A stretch of 32,396 nucleotides of DNA from a virus: positions 1-32,396 of IMG/VR virus record IMGVR_UViG_3300031566_000227. One strand, 5' to 3'. The position numbers and the translations under genes are program-made. Of the stretch, positions 22,881 through 31,840 are shown one piece after another; position 1 is the stretch's first letter; each line of letters starts with the position of its first letter. The notes under the pieces were generated by a model. That model made no database searches and was not told the DNA's origin. It saw nothing but the letters and a program-made list of their open reading frames with translations.

Positions 22881-23630
22881 ATGGCTGATAAAATACTCAC
22901 AGACAAGTTCTATAAGCTCAAAGGAAAGTCTGCCCCTTTGTCGCACTCGATACCATCCAGAAGTAATAAGTCCTTCTCCCTCCTGTACTTCGATGAGAAG
23001 ACTGGTACTAACAGGCCGCTCAGGTACTCTCCTAATCAGAAGTCTCCGTTCGAAGATGAACAGGACGGTAACGTAGTCCTTGAGCCTATCGTTTTCACAA
23101 ACGGAACGCTCATGGTTCCAAAGCAGAACCAAGTGCTTCAATCATTCCTTCATTACCATCCGTTCAACGGGACTAGGTTCGAAGAGATCAACAATGAAAG
23201 AGATGCTGAGAAGGAAGTTGAAGACATCAACTCTGAGGCTGACGCACTTATCTCCGCAAGGGGCATGGAGGTGGAAGAGCTGGAGATGATAGGGCGAGTC
23301 CTCTTCAATAAGGATGTCACGATGATGACCACCGCTGAATTGAGAAGGGATATCTTGGTATTCGCAAAAAGGAACCCTAAAGATTTCTTATCAGCGACCT
23401 CTGACCCACAGATCGTATTCAAAGCAAAGCTTCAAAGGTTCTTTGACGAGAAGCTTCTCACATTCAGGAAGCAGAAGAAGGAGGTATGGTATAGCCTACC
23501 TACCAACAGAACAAAGATGCTTGAGGTTCCTTTTGGGAAAGACCCAATGTACATAGTCGGCTCATTCTTGAGTAGCGATGAAGGACTAGAACAACTGAAG
23601 TTCCTAGAGGATACGCTAGAGAACCTGTAA
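22881..23630 (+). CDS. hypothetical head-associated protein, 249 aa
   Basis: An unrecognised protein in the head/neck gene cluster. Residues 1-85 are strand-rich (SFSLLYFDEKTG, RPLRYSPNQKSPF, VLEPIVFTNGTLMV) and probably form a small beta domain. Residues about 95-145 are acidic and helical (EINNERDAEKEVEDINSEAD). The rest is mixed and helical (TAELRRDILVFAKRNPKDFL, KLQRFFDEKLLTFRKQKKE). No membrane segment. ATG 22881 is preferred because the longer frame runs through the promoter box and hexamer repeats. It ends at a terminator. A small virion or head-completion protein is likely from position only. Confidence 0.75.
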   Translation: MADKILTDKFYKLKGKSAPLSHSIPSRSNKSFSLLYFDEKTGTNRPLRYSPNQKSPFEDEQDGNVVLEPIVFTNGTLMVPKQNQVLQSFLHYHPFNGTRFEEINNERDAEKEVEDINSEADALISARGMEVEELEMIGRVLFNKDVTMMTTAELRRDILVFAKRNPKDFLSATSDPQIVFKAKLQRFFDEKLLTFRKQKKEVWYSLPTNRTKMLEVPFGKDPMYIVGSFLSSDEGLEQLKFLEDTLENL

Positions 23631-23647
23631 GACAAACCCCCTGTACG

Positions 23648-23707
23648 AGAGGTCTGACGGTAAAGGATTGAGGAGACTCATTCTGCCGATCAGACCTCTT
23701 ACTTTTT
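23648..23707 (+). terminator. terminator hairpin before the neck/tail genes
   Basis: AGAGGTCTGA (23648-23657) pairs perfectly with TCAGACCTCT (23690-23699), with CGG/CCG continuing the stem inside and a small GAG-CTC hairpin in the loop. TTACTTTTT follows. The loop is long for a classic terminator, so an additional RNA role is possible. Confidence 0.7.
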
Positions 23708-23710
23708 ACC

Positions 23711-23718
23711 TACATTTG
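23711..23718 (+). promoter_or_regulatory. Bacteroidota -7 element (TACATTTG)
   Basis: Matches TAnnTTTG, 16 nt before ATG 23734, inside the 15-mer CTACATTTGTGAAAA shared with 7873-7887. It would start the neck and tail transcript directly after the terminator. Confidence 0.65.
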
Positions 23719-23733
23719 TGAAAATGCCCACAG

Positions 23734-24684
23734 ATGATAAACTCCGTAAGGAATACAGTACTGTCAATACTCAATAAGAACAATTACGGGTACATATCTC
23801 CATCTGATTTCAACCTATTTGCCAAGCAAGCTCAGTTAGATATCTTCACATCGTTCATGAGTGACTACAATGAACAGATAAACAAGGAGAATTCTAGGAT
23901 ATCTGGGACGGAGTATGCCGACCTGAGGAAGGCGATAGAGGCTGACATCGATGACTTCTCTGTAACGAATCCGTTACAACTGGATTCCTCCAACAAGTAC
24001 TTCCTTCCGTCATTGACCACCACTGGTGATGAGGCGTTCTTCATAAACAAGGTTCTATCCTACACTGAGCTACTGGCTAACGGAACCACTGATGGAACGG
24101 TGGTTGCTGAAAACCAATGCGTTGATTCAACAGCAGACTTCATAGAAGATGGAGTAGCAGTCGGAGATATAGTGGCGTTGATAGCTGACAGTATAGTGGA
24201 GTACGTTACGGTACTCGCTGTCACAGAAACATCTATCACAACGACTGGAGTCTTATGGACGGTGACCGATATACCATACGCTGTGTATCGCCCGACAAAG
24301 AAGGAGATGGAGAGAGTGACGCACTCCAAGATAACCATGCTTGAGAATGCTCCACTCATTATGCCGAAGACCGACTGGCCTGCATACACGCAGGAAGGCA
24401 TAAGACTTACTGCATACCCTAGCGAGATATCTACTGTTGGTAGGGTGGTAGCGCAATACCTCAGGTTCCCAAGAGAACCTAAATGGACGTTCGTGTCACT
24501 GACAAGTGGTGAGCCTATGTTCGATCAGTCACAACTAGATTATCAGGACTTTGAGTTGTCGTTGGATTTCGAGAACATGTTGGTCAGCAAGATCCTGCAA
24601 TACGCTGGCATGTCGATAAGGGAGATAACTGCTGTGCAGTTCGGCCAAGCTGATGAGCAGATGGAAAAACAAGCAAAGCAATAA
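23734..24684 (+). CDS. neck/ring structural protein
   Basis: A 316-residue protein starting MINSVRNTVLSILNKNNYGYISPSDFNLFAKQAQLDIF, a start I associate with neck or ring proteins in crAss-like and flavobacterial phages. Residues about 118-187 (GTVVAENQCVDSTADFI, VGDIVALIADSIVEYVTVL, SITTTGVLWT) look like an inserted beta-barrel domain. The C-terminal part (AYPSEISTVGRVVAQYLRFPREPKW, LDFENMLVSKILQYAGMSI) is typical of connector proteins. Its exact place in the neck is not known. Confidence 0.7.
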   Translation: MINSVRNTVLSILNKNNYGYISPSDFNLFAKQAQLDIFTSFMSDYNEQINKENSRISGTEYADLRKAIEADIDDFSVTNPLQLDSSNKYFLPSLTTTGDEAFFINKVLSYTELLANGTTDGTVVAENQCVDSTADFIEDGVAVGDIVALIADSIVEYVTVLAVTETSITTTGVLWTVTDIPYAVYRPTKKEMERVTHSKITMLENAPLIMPKTDWPAYTQEGIRLTAYPSEISTVGRVVAQYLRFPREPKWTFVSLTSGEPMFDQSQLDYQDFELSLDFENMLVSKILQYAGMSIREITAVQFGQADEQMEKQAKQ

Positions 24685-24687
24685 TAG

Positions 24688-25608
24688 ATGTACCTATCTC
24701 AGTATCAATACTATGACAATGCAGGGCAGACGCCAAGAGATAAGAACTGGGGTTCGTATCAATACGTGTCGCTATACGACATAGTCAACAACTTCCTCCT
24801 CAACTACACTGGCAACCATAGCTTGGTGAATAACGAAGAGCGATTCAAGGTTCTCTTCCATGCCAAGCGTGGTATACAGGAACTGAACTATGACGCATTC
24901 AAAGAGATCAAGGCGCTTGAGCTTGAGGTCGATGATCAATTGAGATTCATACTCCCCTCGGACTTTGTGAATTGGGTGAGGATCTCTGTCAATAGGAACG
25001 GGCTACTTCATCCTCTTACAGAGAACGCTCAGGCCGTGACATCAAAGGCGTACCTACAGGACAGTGACTACGACATCTTGTTCGATGAGGACGGTAACGC
25101 GCTGTCCCCAGAGTTCTCTGAATTGGACATCAAGCGGATCTTAGGACAGGCTCCTACCATATACCTCAATTCAGGGAATCAATACAACGGTCATCTCGGA
25201 TACAACTGCGATGGTAATTGGTATTTCGGGTACAGGATGGGAGCTAGGTTCGGTCTTCAGACTGGAACAGCCAATGCCAATCCCACATTCGCTATCGATA
25301 AGAAGCGAGGCGTCATAAACTTCAGCTCCATCATGGCTGGAGAGATCGTGGTCGTTGAGTATATATCAGATGGTATGGAGGGTGGCGATGACTCATTGGT
25401 CTCAGTGAACAAGCTTTTCGAAGAGTACATCTACGCCTATATAAATTACTGCATACTTGATTCCAAGCTTGGTGTTCAGGAATACATAGTGAATAGGGCT
25501 AGAAAAAGAAAGACAGCCCTGTTGCGCAACGCAAAGATCAGGATAAGCAACATACATCCTTCAAGGCTACTGATGGCTATGAGAGGTCAAGATAAGTGGA
25601 TCAAGTAA
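24688..25608 (+). CDS. stabilisation / tail-tubular-A-like neck protein
   Basis: A 306-residue protein: VSLYDIVNNFLLNYTGNHSLVNNEERFKVLFHAKRGIQELNYDAFKEIKALEL, followed by FILPSDFVNWVRISVN and later INFSSIMAGEIVVVEYISDG. A helical N-terminus followed by ILPxDFVxW is familiar from stabilisation or tail-tubular proteins of crAss-like phages, which sit below the portal. The C-terminus is basic and helical (RARKRKTALLRNAKIRI). It is flanked by the ring protein and the large tail hub, fitting the order of a short-tailed phage. Confidence 0.7.
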   Translation: MYLSQYQYYDNAGQTPRDKNWGSYQYVSLYDIVNNFLLNYTGNHSLVNNEERFKVLFHAKRGIQELNYDAFKEIKALELEVDDQLRFILPSDFVNWVRISVNRNGLLHPLTENAQAVTSKAYLQDSDYDILFDEDGNALSPEFSELDIKRILGQAPTIYLNSGNQYNGHLGYNCDGNWYFGYRMGARFGLQTGTANANPTFAIDKKRGVINFSSIMAGEIVVVEYISDGMEGGDDSLVSVNKLFEEYIYAYINYCILDSKLGVQEYIVNRARKRKTALLRNAKIRISNIHPSRLLMAMRGQDKWIK

Positions 25609-25609
25609 G

Positions 25610-28600
25610 ATGGCTAACCTACAGAGATTCTTCAGTCTAGGAAAGATGAACAAGGTCGTGGACGAAAGGTTCGTCCCGAACGGTGATTACATCGATGCCA
25701 TGAACATCAGGATGGGGTCTACCGAGAGCGATGAGATCGGAGTCTTGACCAATACCCTTGGGAATTCCAAGCTCACATCCTTGAACTTCTTAGGCACATC
25801 ACTAAGTGCTGATGCTAGGTGTATAGGTGCATTCGATGATGGAGCTTTTGAGACGATATACTGGTGTGTACATGATCCATCCTTTGCGTCAAGCCCAACT
25901 GGAAAGTTGGATCTAGTGGTCTCGTATAGCACCAACAACGCAGTCACCACGTATCACATAGTTAGCATGTGGGATGGTGAGGGCGTTGCAGCACAGGGCG
26001 CAACGACTCTTAATTTTGACCCACTCTACCTTATCACTGGCATGGATAAGGTTGAAAATCTACTCTTCTTCACGGACGGGAATGTGCAGCCTAGAAGAAT
26101 AAACGTAAAGAGAAATTACCCAACGCCAATTGGAGGAGTGGACGGGTTCACTGAGCAGGACATATTGGTCGTAAAGAAGCCGCCAGTAAATTCACCATCC
26201 ATACTCCCTATCGCAACAGCAAGCAATTCAGAGTTCCTTAGCGAAAGGTTCATATGTTTTGCTTATAGATACAGGTATGAGAACAACGAGTACTCCGCTA
26301 CATCTCAATGGTCGGAGCCATCGTTCTATCCAAGCACCTTCTCCTTCTCGTTCGCAAGTAACTTGAATGAGGGCATGATCAACAGCACCAACTCTGTAGA
26401 GGTGACGTTCAACTCTGGGTCTAGTTCAGTTGTAGGGGTGGACATCCTGTTCAAAGAGATGGGTAACTCTATCATAAAGGTCATTGAGAAACTCGACAAG
26501 GGAATCCTTGGTTATGCAGACGACACTGACTACACCTATACTTTCACCAACAGCAAGATATTCAGCGTACTACCATCCTCTGAGATACTTAGGCTGTATG
26601 ACAATGTGCCGTTGACCGCAGAGGCCCAGACCATAATGGGTAACAGGGTCATGTACGGAAATTATACGGAAGGTGGAGACATGGTAGACCTCAATGGATA
26701 CCCTACAAGGTTGGAGTTCGTGTCCGATCTTGTGTCTGAAGACATAGGGTTAACTAACGTCACCGATAACACAGAGAATGGGGTTTATTCCATTGCTACG
26801 CCATCCTACTCTGTGACTGGCTGCATTGTGTCGTTCGATCTATCTGAATCAGAGGGAGTCCTTAATGAAGGAGCGAGCTTCACATTCAGGATGGTGTTCA
26901 ATCACTATGATTTTGAATTCGCTGGAGGTGCTTCAGACCCAAATGAAGAGACCAGCGACATAGAGATAGGCTTCACCTTCATCCTTCAGCAGGACTACAG
27001 CTCTATTTACGAGATGGCTTCAAGCGAGGCTTTCTTAAATAGAATAGGAATTGCTGGAACGATACTCCCAGTGGATGAGGCATGTGACGGCATAACCCTT
27101 ACTGACTACTTCAATTGCTTTATTCCTCTAACTCTTGGGGATGTAGGGAACGTGTATCAGAAACTACAGAGTGGTATTGATGACATCAATGAGCCGATCC
27201 GCGTCATATCCTCTCAGGGAAGCAGCAGTATCAAGTTCCAGATTCCAGCAATGAGATTCGTTGATGATGTTGATACACCGACTCAAAGCGTTTATGAATA
27301 CTACAAGATAATCAACGCCGCTGGTTTCTTCCAGCAGATATCAAACCCAACAAGCCTTCACAGCAACAGAGGTTACGAGGTAGGCATCTCATACATGGAC
27401 GAGTACTCAAGAGCAAGCCCTGCCCTTGTGAGTGAGAACAACAATCTATTTGTTCCATGCAGTGCGTCTGATAAAAAAAACTCGATACAAGTGTCTATCC
27501 CTACATCTCAAGTGGCTCCGTCTTGGGCCAAGAGGTACAAGTTCCTTATAAAAGCTGATCGAGATGGGTACGAGACTATTTATTCTAGGTTGTTCTTCAA
27601 CAATGACGATGACAATACGGCTTGGCTTCTACTTGAAGGAGAGAATGCAGCCAAGGTAGAGAAGGGATCTAGACTCATAGTCAAAGCAGACTCCAATGGG
27701 CAGATAGATAATTGTACTTACGCCACTGTCCTTGAGAAGGAAGCCTTAGGAGCAGGGGTCGCTGACGAAAGCGGGGTGGGGGCTGGAGACGGAGCTGCCC
27801 CAGCAGGAGCCTATATGAAGATAAGCACCTTCAATTTCTCAACTGATCTTATACCGAATCAGAACATATACTTCGGATACAGAAAGAAGATAGAGAACGA
27901 CAGAGGCGATTCCCCAAGACTCTTCTACCCGCTAAGTTTGTCAGACACGGTCGGGCCGCTACCTTGGATAGACTATAGCATACCGCAAGGGACTGTTATA
28001 AACTTCTACGTGAGAATGATAAGGAAGGGTTCTTGGGGAGGGAATGGAAACTGCGAACTCAGGGAATATATTTTTGACAAAGAGTTTGTAGCGTCCACCG
28101 ACTACGACAGTATAGAAGATTGGTTCTATGGTGACAACTTCGGACTATCTGTAAATAGCGGTACTCAGAATGTGGGAGGAAACTCTGGAAACCCAGCAGT
28201 GCAGAACACATTTTTAGAGCCAACGGCTGTATCTCCACCGAACTTTGGTTCTGAGTCCATTAATTATTGGCAGCTATACAGGAACACGACAGATGCTGTT
28301 GGGCCTCCGTCTACCAGTAATCTCAACAAGTTATACCTAGTCATATCGGGAACTAAATCATGCGGCTCAAGCGACAACAATGAGTCCAAAGTGGAGGCGA
28401 GCATAGCTGTGTTCAGAACTGGTGCGACCATTGTCTTTGAGACAGAGCCTTTAGATGCTGCTCCAGATATATGGTTTGAAAGTGAGCAAACATTCGACAT
28501 CAACGATCAGGGTGAACACATGGGCAATGTGCAAGACCAAGACATCCTACTGAATCAGCCAGCTATAATCGATACAAGCTTCTTTAATTGTTGGTCGTTC

Positions 28601-30082
28601 GGAAATGGAGTTGAGAGCTACAAGATCAGGGACTCTATCATAGGCAAAAGAATAACCCTAGGCAATAGAGTAACGTCCACTCAAGAGAAAGACTACGAGC
28701 TTTCGGAACGATTCGCTGACATCACATACAGCGGTATCTACAACGAGGAGTCCAACGTCAATAAACTGAATGAATTCAACCTAGGACTCCTGAACTTCAA
28801 GAACCTAGAGATAGCGTTCGGCCCTATAAAAAAGATGTTCGGAAGGAGAAAGGACGTGATGGTTCTTCAAGAGGATAGGATATCTTACGTCTTATCTGGG
28901 GCCAACATATTGTCAGACCTATCCGCTGGAAACCTACTCACCTCTGTACCAGACGTACTTGGAGACCAGTTCGTCAGGGTGGAACAGTATGGTATAAGCA
29001 ACAACCCAGAGAGCTTTGTGGAATGGGGAGGCATGAAGTACTTCACAGATGCCAAGAGGGGCGCTGTCATACAGCTCAGAGGAGGAGCAGAAGGCCAAGA
29101 CCAATTGACTGTCATCTCAGAAGCTGGTATGAGGACATGGTTCAGAGACCTGTTCATAGACTCATTCAATACTCAGAAGCTTGGTGGGTACGACCCATAC
29201 ATGGACGAGTACGTATTGAGTAGTAATGAAATACTGAATCCATCAGATGAAGAGTGTGTCTCTTGTGGTGTAGTGATGACGTTCAATGTAAGTCCTAGCA
29301 ACCCAATTTCATTCTGCACTGATTTCAGTGGGATTGTTGGAGACGTCCAAGTGAGATGGCAAGTGTTGTCTGGAGATCAGCTTTTCGAGATAGTCACCAC
29401 ATATAATTCTATACCCAATTCCTCTGGCCCAGCCAACGGGAACGGAGACTTTACATTCGACAAAGACTCGGTATCTGTGAATCAAGCGACAACAACGATA
29501 ACCAGTATCGGTGATGGAGATGGCAATGTTGTTCAGATTGTGGTGGGATGTCCTCAAGCTCAAATAATAACCATCGTAGAGGTCGTGGTCACAGGACTGC
29601 CAGATGTAGGCAAGTTCATTCATACAGAATATAGGTGGGAGGATGGTTCATTCATATCTCCTCTTCACTCTGCGTTGACGGAGTTTCAGGATAGTGATGA
29701 CAACCCTATAGTCTCAAGATATAACCTTATCACTGGGCCTCAAGGGGCTGGCATCATCCCCTCAGACACGGCCACAGTAAGGCTCTACACCAACAAGTTT
29801 GCTTTCGATGATTTTGTATTCGACCCAGTCTACAACAACTTCAGATATTTGAGGACTGAAACTGTATACGAGAATAACGAGACGGACATAAACCTACTGC
29901 TGCCAGCAGCAACAGTAGCGACACCCATAGTGGACACTGGCGCTCCAGCCCTGTACTACGTTGATTTTGAAATGCCAGATACGGGCGAGAGTAGGCTGTA
30001 CCTGATATGGGACTTGAGGAAGCCAGTTGTGATAGAGCTTTGTTATGGCGTCACCGCTTATGAGGCTTGCTGTAATTGTTAA
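25610..30082 (+). CDS. large tail hub / nozzle protein (tail-tubular-B-like)
   Basis: The 1490-residue protein begins NLQRFFSLGKMNKVVDERFVPNGDYIDAMNIRMGSTES, a signature (VDERxVPNGxYxDAxNI) I associate with the nozzle or tail-tubular-B-like proteins of crAss-like phages. The N-terminal part (about residues 60-330) repeats strand units, as in a beta propeller (DARCIGAFDD, ENLLFFTDGNVQPRRI, FICFAYRYRYENNEYSATS). The middle has many beta segments, and residues about 1080-1200 include VMVLQEDRISYVLSG and KYFTDAKRGAVIQL. Residues about 1217-1343 look Ig-like (MTFNVSPSNPISFC, VRWQVLSGDQLFEI), and several Cys are near the end. It probably forms the hexameric tail tube or nozzle. Confidence 0.75.
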   Translation: MANLQRFFSLGKMNKVVDERFVPNGDYIDAMNIRMGSTESDEIGVLTNTLGNSKLTSLNFLGTSLSADARCIGAFDDGAFETIYWCVHDPSFASSPTGKLDLVVSYSTNNAVTTYHIVSMWDGEGVAAQGATTLNFDPLYLITGMDKVENLLFFTDGNVQPRRINVKRNYPTPIGGVDGFTEQDILVVKKPPVNSPSILPIATASNSEFLSERFICFAYRYRYENNEYSATSQWSEPSFYPSTFSFSFASNLNEGMINSTNSVEVTFNSGSSSVVGVDILFKEMGNSIIKVIEKLDKGILGYADDTDYTYTFTNSKIFSVLPSSEILRLYDNVPLTAEAQTIMGNRVMYGNYTEGGDMVDLNGYPTRLEFVSDLVSEDIGLTNVTDNTENGVYSIATPSYSVTGCIVSFDLSESEGVLNEGASFTFRMVFNHYDFEFAGGASDPNEETSDIEIGFTFILQQDYSSIYEMASSEAFLNRIGIAGTILPVDEACDGITLTDYFNCFIPLTLGDVGNVYQKLQSGIDDINEPIRVISSQGSSSIKFQIPAMRFVDDVDTPTQSVYEYYKIINAAGFFQQISNPTSLHSNRGYEVGISYMDEYSRASPALVSENNNLFVPCSASDKKNSIQVSIPTSQVAPSWAKRYKFLIKADRDGYETIYSRLFFNNDDDNTAWLLLEGENAAKVEKGSRLIVKADSNGQIDNCTYATVLEKEALGAGVADESGVGAGDGAAPAGAYMKISTFNFSTDLIPNQNIYFGYRKKIENDRGDSPRLFYPLSLSDTVGPLPWIDYSIPQGTVINFYVRMIRKGSWGGNGNCELREYIFDKEFVASTDYDSIEDWFYGDNFGLSVNSGTQNVGGNSGNPAVQNTFLEPTAVSPPNFGSESINYWQLYRNTTDAVGPPSTSNLNKLYLVISGTKSCGSSDNNESKVEASIAVFRTGATIVFETEPLDAAPDIWFESEQTFDINDQGEHMGNVQDQDILLNQPAIIDTSFFNCWSFGNGVESYKIRDSIIGKRITLGNRVTSTQEKDYELSERFADITYSGIYNEESNVNKLNEFNLGLLNFKNLEIAFGPIKKMFGRRKDVMVLQEDRISYVLSGANILSDLSAGNLLTSVPDVLGDQFVRVEQYGISNNPESFVEWGGMKYFTDAKRGAVIQLRGGAEGQDQLTVISEAGMRTWFRDLFIDSFNTQKLGGYDPYMDEYVLSSNEILNPSDEECVSCGVVMTFNVSPSNPISFCTDFSGIVGDVQVRWQVLSGDQLFEIVTTYNSIPNSSGPANGNGDFTFDKDSVSVNQATTTITSIGDGDGNVVQIVVGCPQAQIITIVEVVVTGLPDVGKFIHTEYRWEDGSFISPLHSALTEFQDSDDNPIVSRYNLITGPQGAGIIPSDTATVRLYTNKFAFDDFVFDPVYNNFRYLRTETVYENNETDINLLLPAATVATPIVDTGAPALYYVDFEMPDTGESRLYLIWDLRKPVVIELCYGVTAYEACCNC

Positions 30083-30094
30083 TAGAGAAATAGA

Positions 30095-31024
30095 ATGGCT
30101 ACATTATACATAAACGGAGTATCATTCTCTACCGCCACAGCGATATACACAGACCCGCAGTTGACGACCTGTGCCCCAGATGGGTTCTATTCTTTCGAGG
30201 GGGCCGTAAGGGAATTGTCTGGGTGTGTCTTACAACCTATAGGCATATGTGATGAGTGTATACCTCCTTGTGGACAGATATTGCAAGTCCAAGGGACCCA
30301 AGGATTTTATAGCTTGCCTACAAGTCTTGGATCAGATATAGGCGCAGTTGCAGTAAGGTTTTATACAGGAGGCATACCAGATGGTATAAGGGTCATTTAT
30401 GATGGAGTGATATATAACAAGTTAAGCTGTACTCTAGATGGATATCATGGGACAACCACTAATGATGGATTCACCTACTTAGGGAATGCTGATAACATCT
30501 GTGTAGACAACGGAGTAGGAGGGAACCCGTTAATTGATGGATCACCATATGACCTAAGCAGATATGAATGGTCGCCATCTATATCTGACTTTGTAGACAC
30601 AGGGCTTACAGAAACTGTTAACGTGGTAGCTGGAGATATTTCAACGGTCTTAGGGTGGACAGGGATATGGGCAACTATGGTGATACCTAAAACAACCCTG
30701 ACCCCAACAAGTTTATTGGCTGAAATATCTGCTCCCTGCCCGAACGGAACTGGTTGGTACATAGAGGTATTCTGCCCAGTTGTATTGACGCCTTTCGCAA
30801 GCACCTCCATAGAGGCCAGCTCGATCAATGCTTGCGCCTCAGGTAGCTCGGTCACGTATTACAACTATCCCATTTCTGGAACGGCTGGCAATCCAGCGGT
30901 AAATGACTTCGTGTTCTCTGATGAGAATGGAGCCAACCCCCTCCCTGCTGGATGGTATAAATTCGGGACAAGCGCATTTGAAACAAATGACTTCGGGGTC
31001 ATAATATCAATGGTATCCTGCTAA
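30095..31024 (+). CDS. cysteine-containing tail structural protein
   Basis: A 309-residue, beta-rich, Thr/Ser/Gly-rich protein with paired cysteines (LQPIGICDECIPPCG, SCTLDG, APCPNGTGWYIEVFCP, ending SMVSC). No signal peptide or membrane segment. It has two similar halves in style: FYSFEGAVRELSG and GWYKFGTSAF, each ending a strand-rich segment. Located directly after the tail hub and before another tail protein, it is probably part of the tail tip or an appendage. Homology is not recognised beyond position. Confidence 0.65.
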   Translation: MATLYINGVSFSTATAIYTDPQLTTCAPDGFYSFEGAVRELSGCVLQPIGICDECIPPCGQILQVQGTQGFYSLPTSLGSDIGAVAVRFYTGGIPDGIRVIYDGVIYNKLSCTLDGYHGTTTNDGFTYLGNADNICVDNGVGGNPLIDGSPYDLSRYEWSPSISDFVDTGLTETVNVVAGDISTVLGWTGIWATMVIPKTTLTPTSLLAEISAPCPNGTGWYIEVFCPVVLTPFASTSIEASSINACASGSSVTYYNYPISGTAGNPAVNDFVFSDENGANPLPAGWYKFGTSAFETNDFGVIISMVSC

Positions 31025-31818
31025 TGGCGAACTACACCCTTACATATTCAGAGTCGGCACAAGGATTCCCGTCATTCTACTCTTACTACCCAGAGTGGAT
31101 GATAGGGATGAACCAGTACTTCTACACATTCAAGAACGGCAACCTCTACAGGCACAATGTGAATGAGGAGAGGAACACCTTCTATGGAGTATATACCCCT
31201 TCATCAGTGAGGTCTGTGTTCAACGATGTGCCGATAGAGAACAAGCTCTTCAAGACCATGACTCTAGAAGGAACGAACTCATGGGACGCCCTGATGCAGA
31301 CGGACTTGCAGAACTCTGGATTCATAGAGGCGGACTGGTTCCAGAAGAAGGAGCAGAGCTGGTTCGCATTCGTCAGGAATATCGGAACGGTTCCAGTCGG
31401 ACAGCCAGAGTACGCACTCAGGTCATTGAACGGTATAGGTAGGAGTTCGGCCGTGACCTTTGACACGGGGATAGCAATCATCAACTTCGCAGTGACGATA
31501 TCCATAGGAAGCATAATGAGTATAGGTGATCTGTTCTATTTCTCAGAGCCTCCATATGATACACCAGTCTTGGGTGGTCAAGTCACGCTGATCGAGGTGG
31601 ATCTCAGGCGAGGAGTGAACAGGGTGACTATAGACACCACCATCCCTGACACTGTTCCGATCCCTATACAGGACGCGTTCTACCTATACGTGAAGAATGC
31701 AGTTTCCGAATCACATGGCGTCCTTGGACACTACTGTGTGTTCGATATCACCAATGATTCCACGGAGGAAATAGAATTATTCTCAGTGAGGTCAGAGGTC
31801 ATGAAGAGCTATCCGTGA
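31024..31818 (+). CDS. tail structural protein
   Basis: A 264-residue protein beginning MANYTLTYSESAQGFPSFYSYYPEWMIGMNQYFYTFKNGNLYRHN. This start, with LTYSE...G..SF.S..PEWM.GMN..FYTF..G.LY.HN, is familiar from phages of Bacteroidota, where the family lies next to the tail-tubular genes; its role is not settled. The rest is beta-rich (AIINFAVTISIGSIM, QVTLIEVDLRRGVNRVTID). Its start overlaps the preceding stop (TAATG). Confidence 0.7.
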   Translation: MANYTLTYSESAQGFPSFYSYYPEWMIGMNQYFYTFKNGNLYRHNVNEERNTFYGVYTPSSVRSVFNDVPIENKLFKTMTLEGTNSWDALMQTDLQNSGFIEADWFQKKEQSWFAFVRNIGTVPVGQPEYALRSLNGIGRSSAVTFDTGIAIINFAVTISIGSIMSIGDLFYFSEPPYDTPVLGGQVTLIEVDLRRGVNRVTIDTTIPDTVPIPIQDAFYLYVKNAVSESHGVLGHYCVFDITNDSTEEIELFSVRSEVMKSYP

Positions 31819-31824
31819 AATACC

Positions 31825-31832
31825 TACCTTTA
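31825..31832 (+). promoter_or_regulatory. weak -7-like element (TACCTTTA)
   Basis: One base from TAnnTTTG in the 22-nt gap before ATG 31841, ending 9 nt upstream of the start. Confidence 0.35.
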
Positions 31833-31840
31833 TCAGGCAT

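Noticed and set aside
23724-23777. A 17-codon frame starting just after the TACATTTG promoter
   Set aside because: It overlaps the neck-protein start, has no notable composition, and the promoter spacing fits ATG 23734 equally well.
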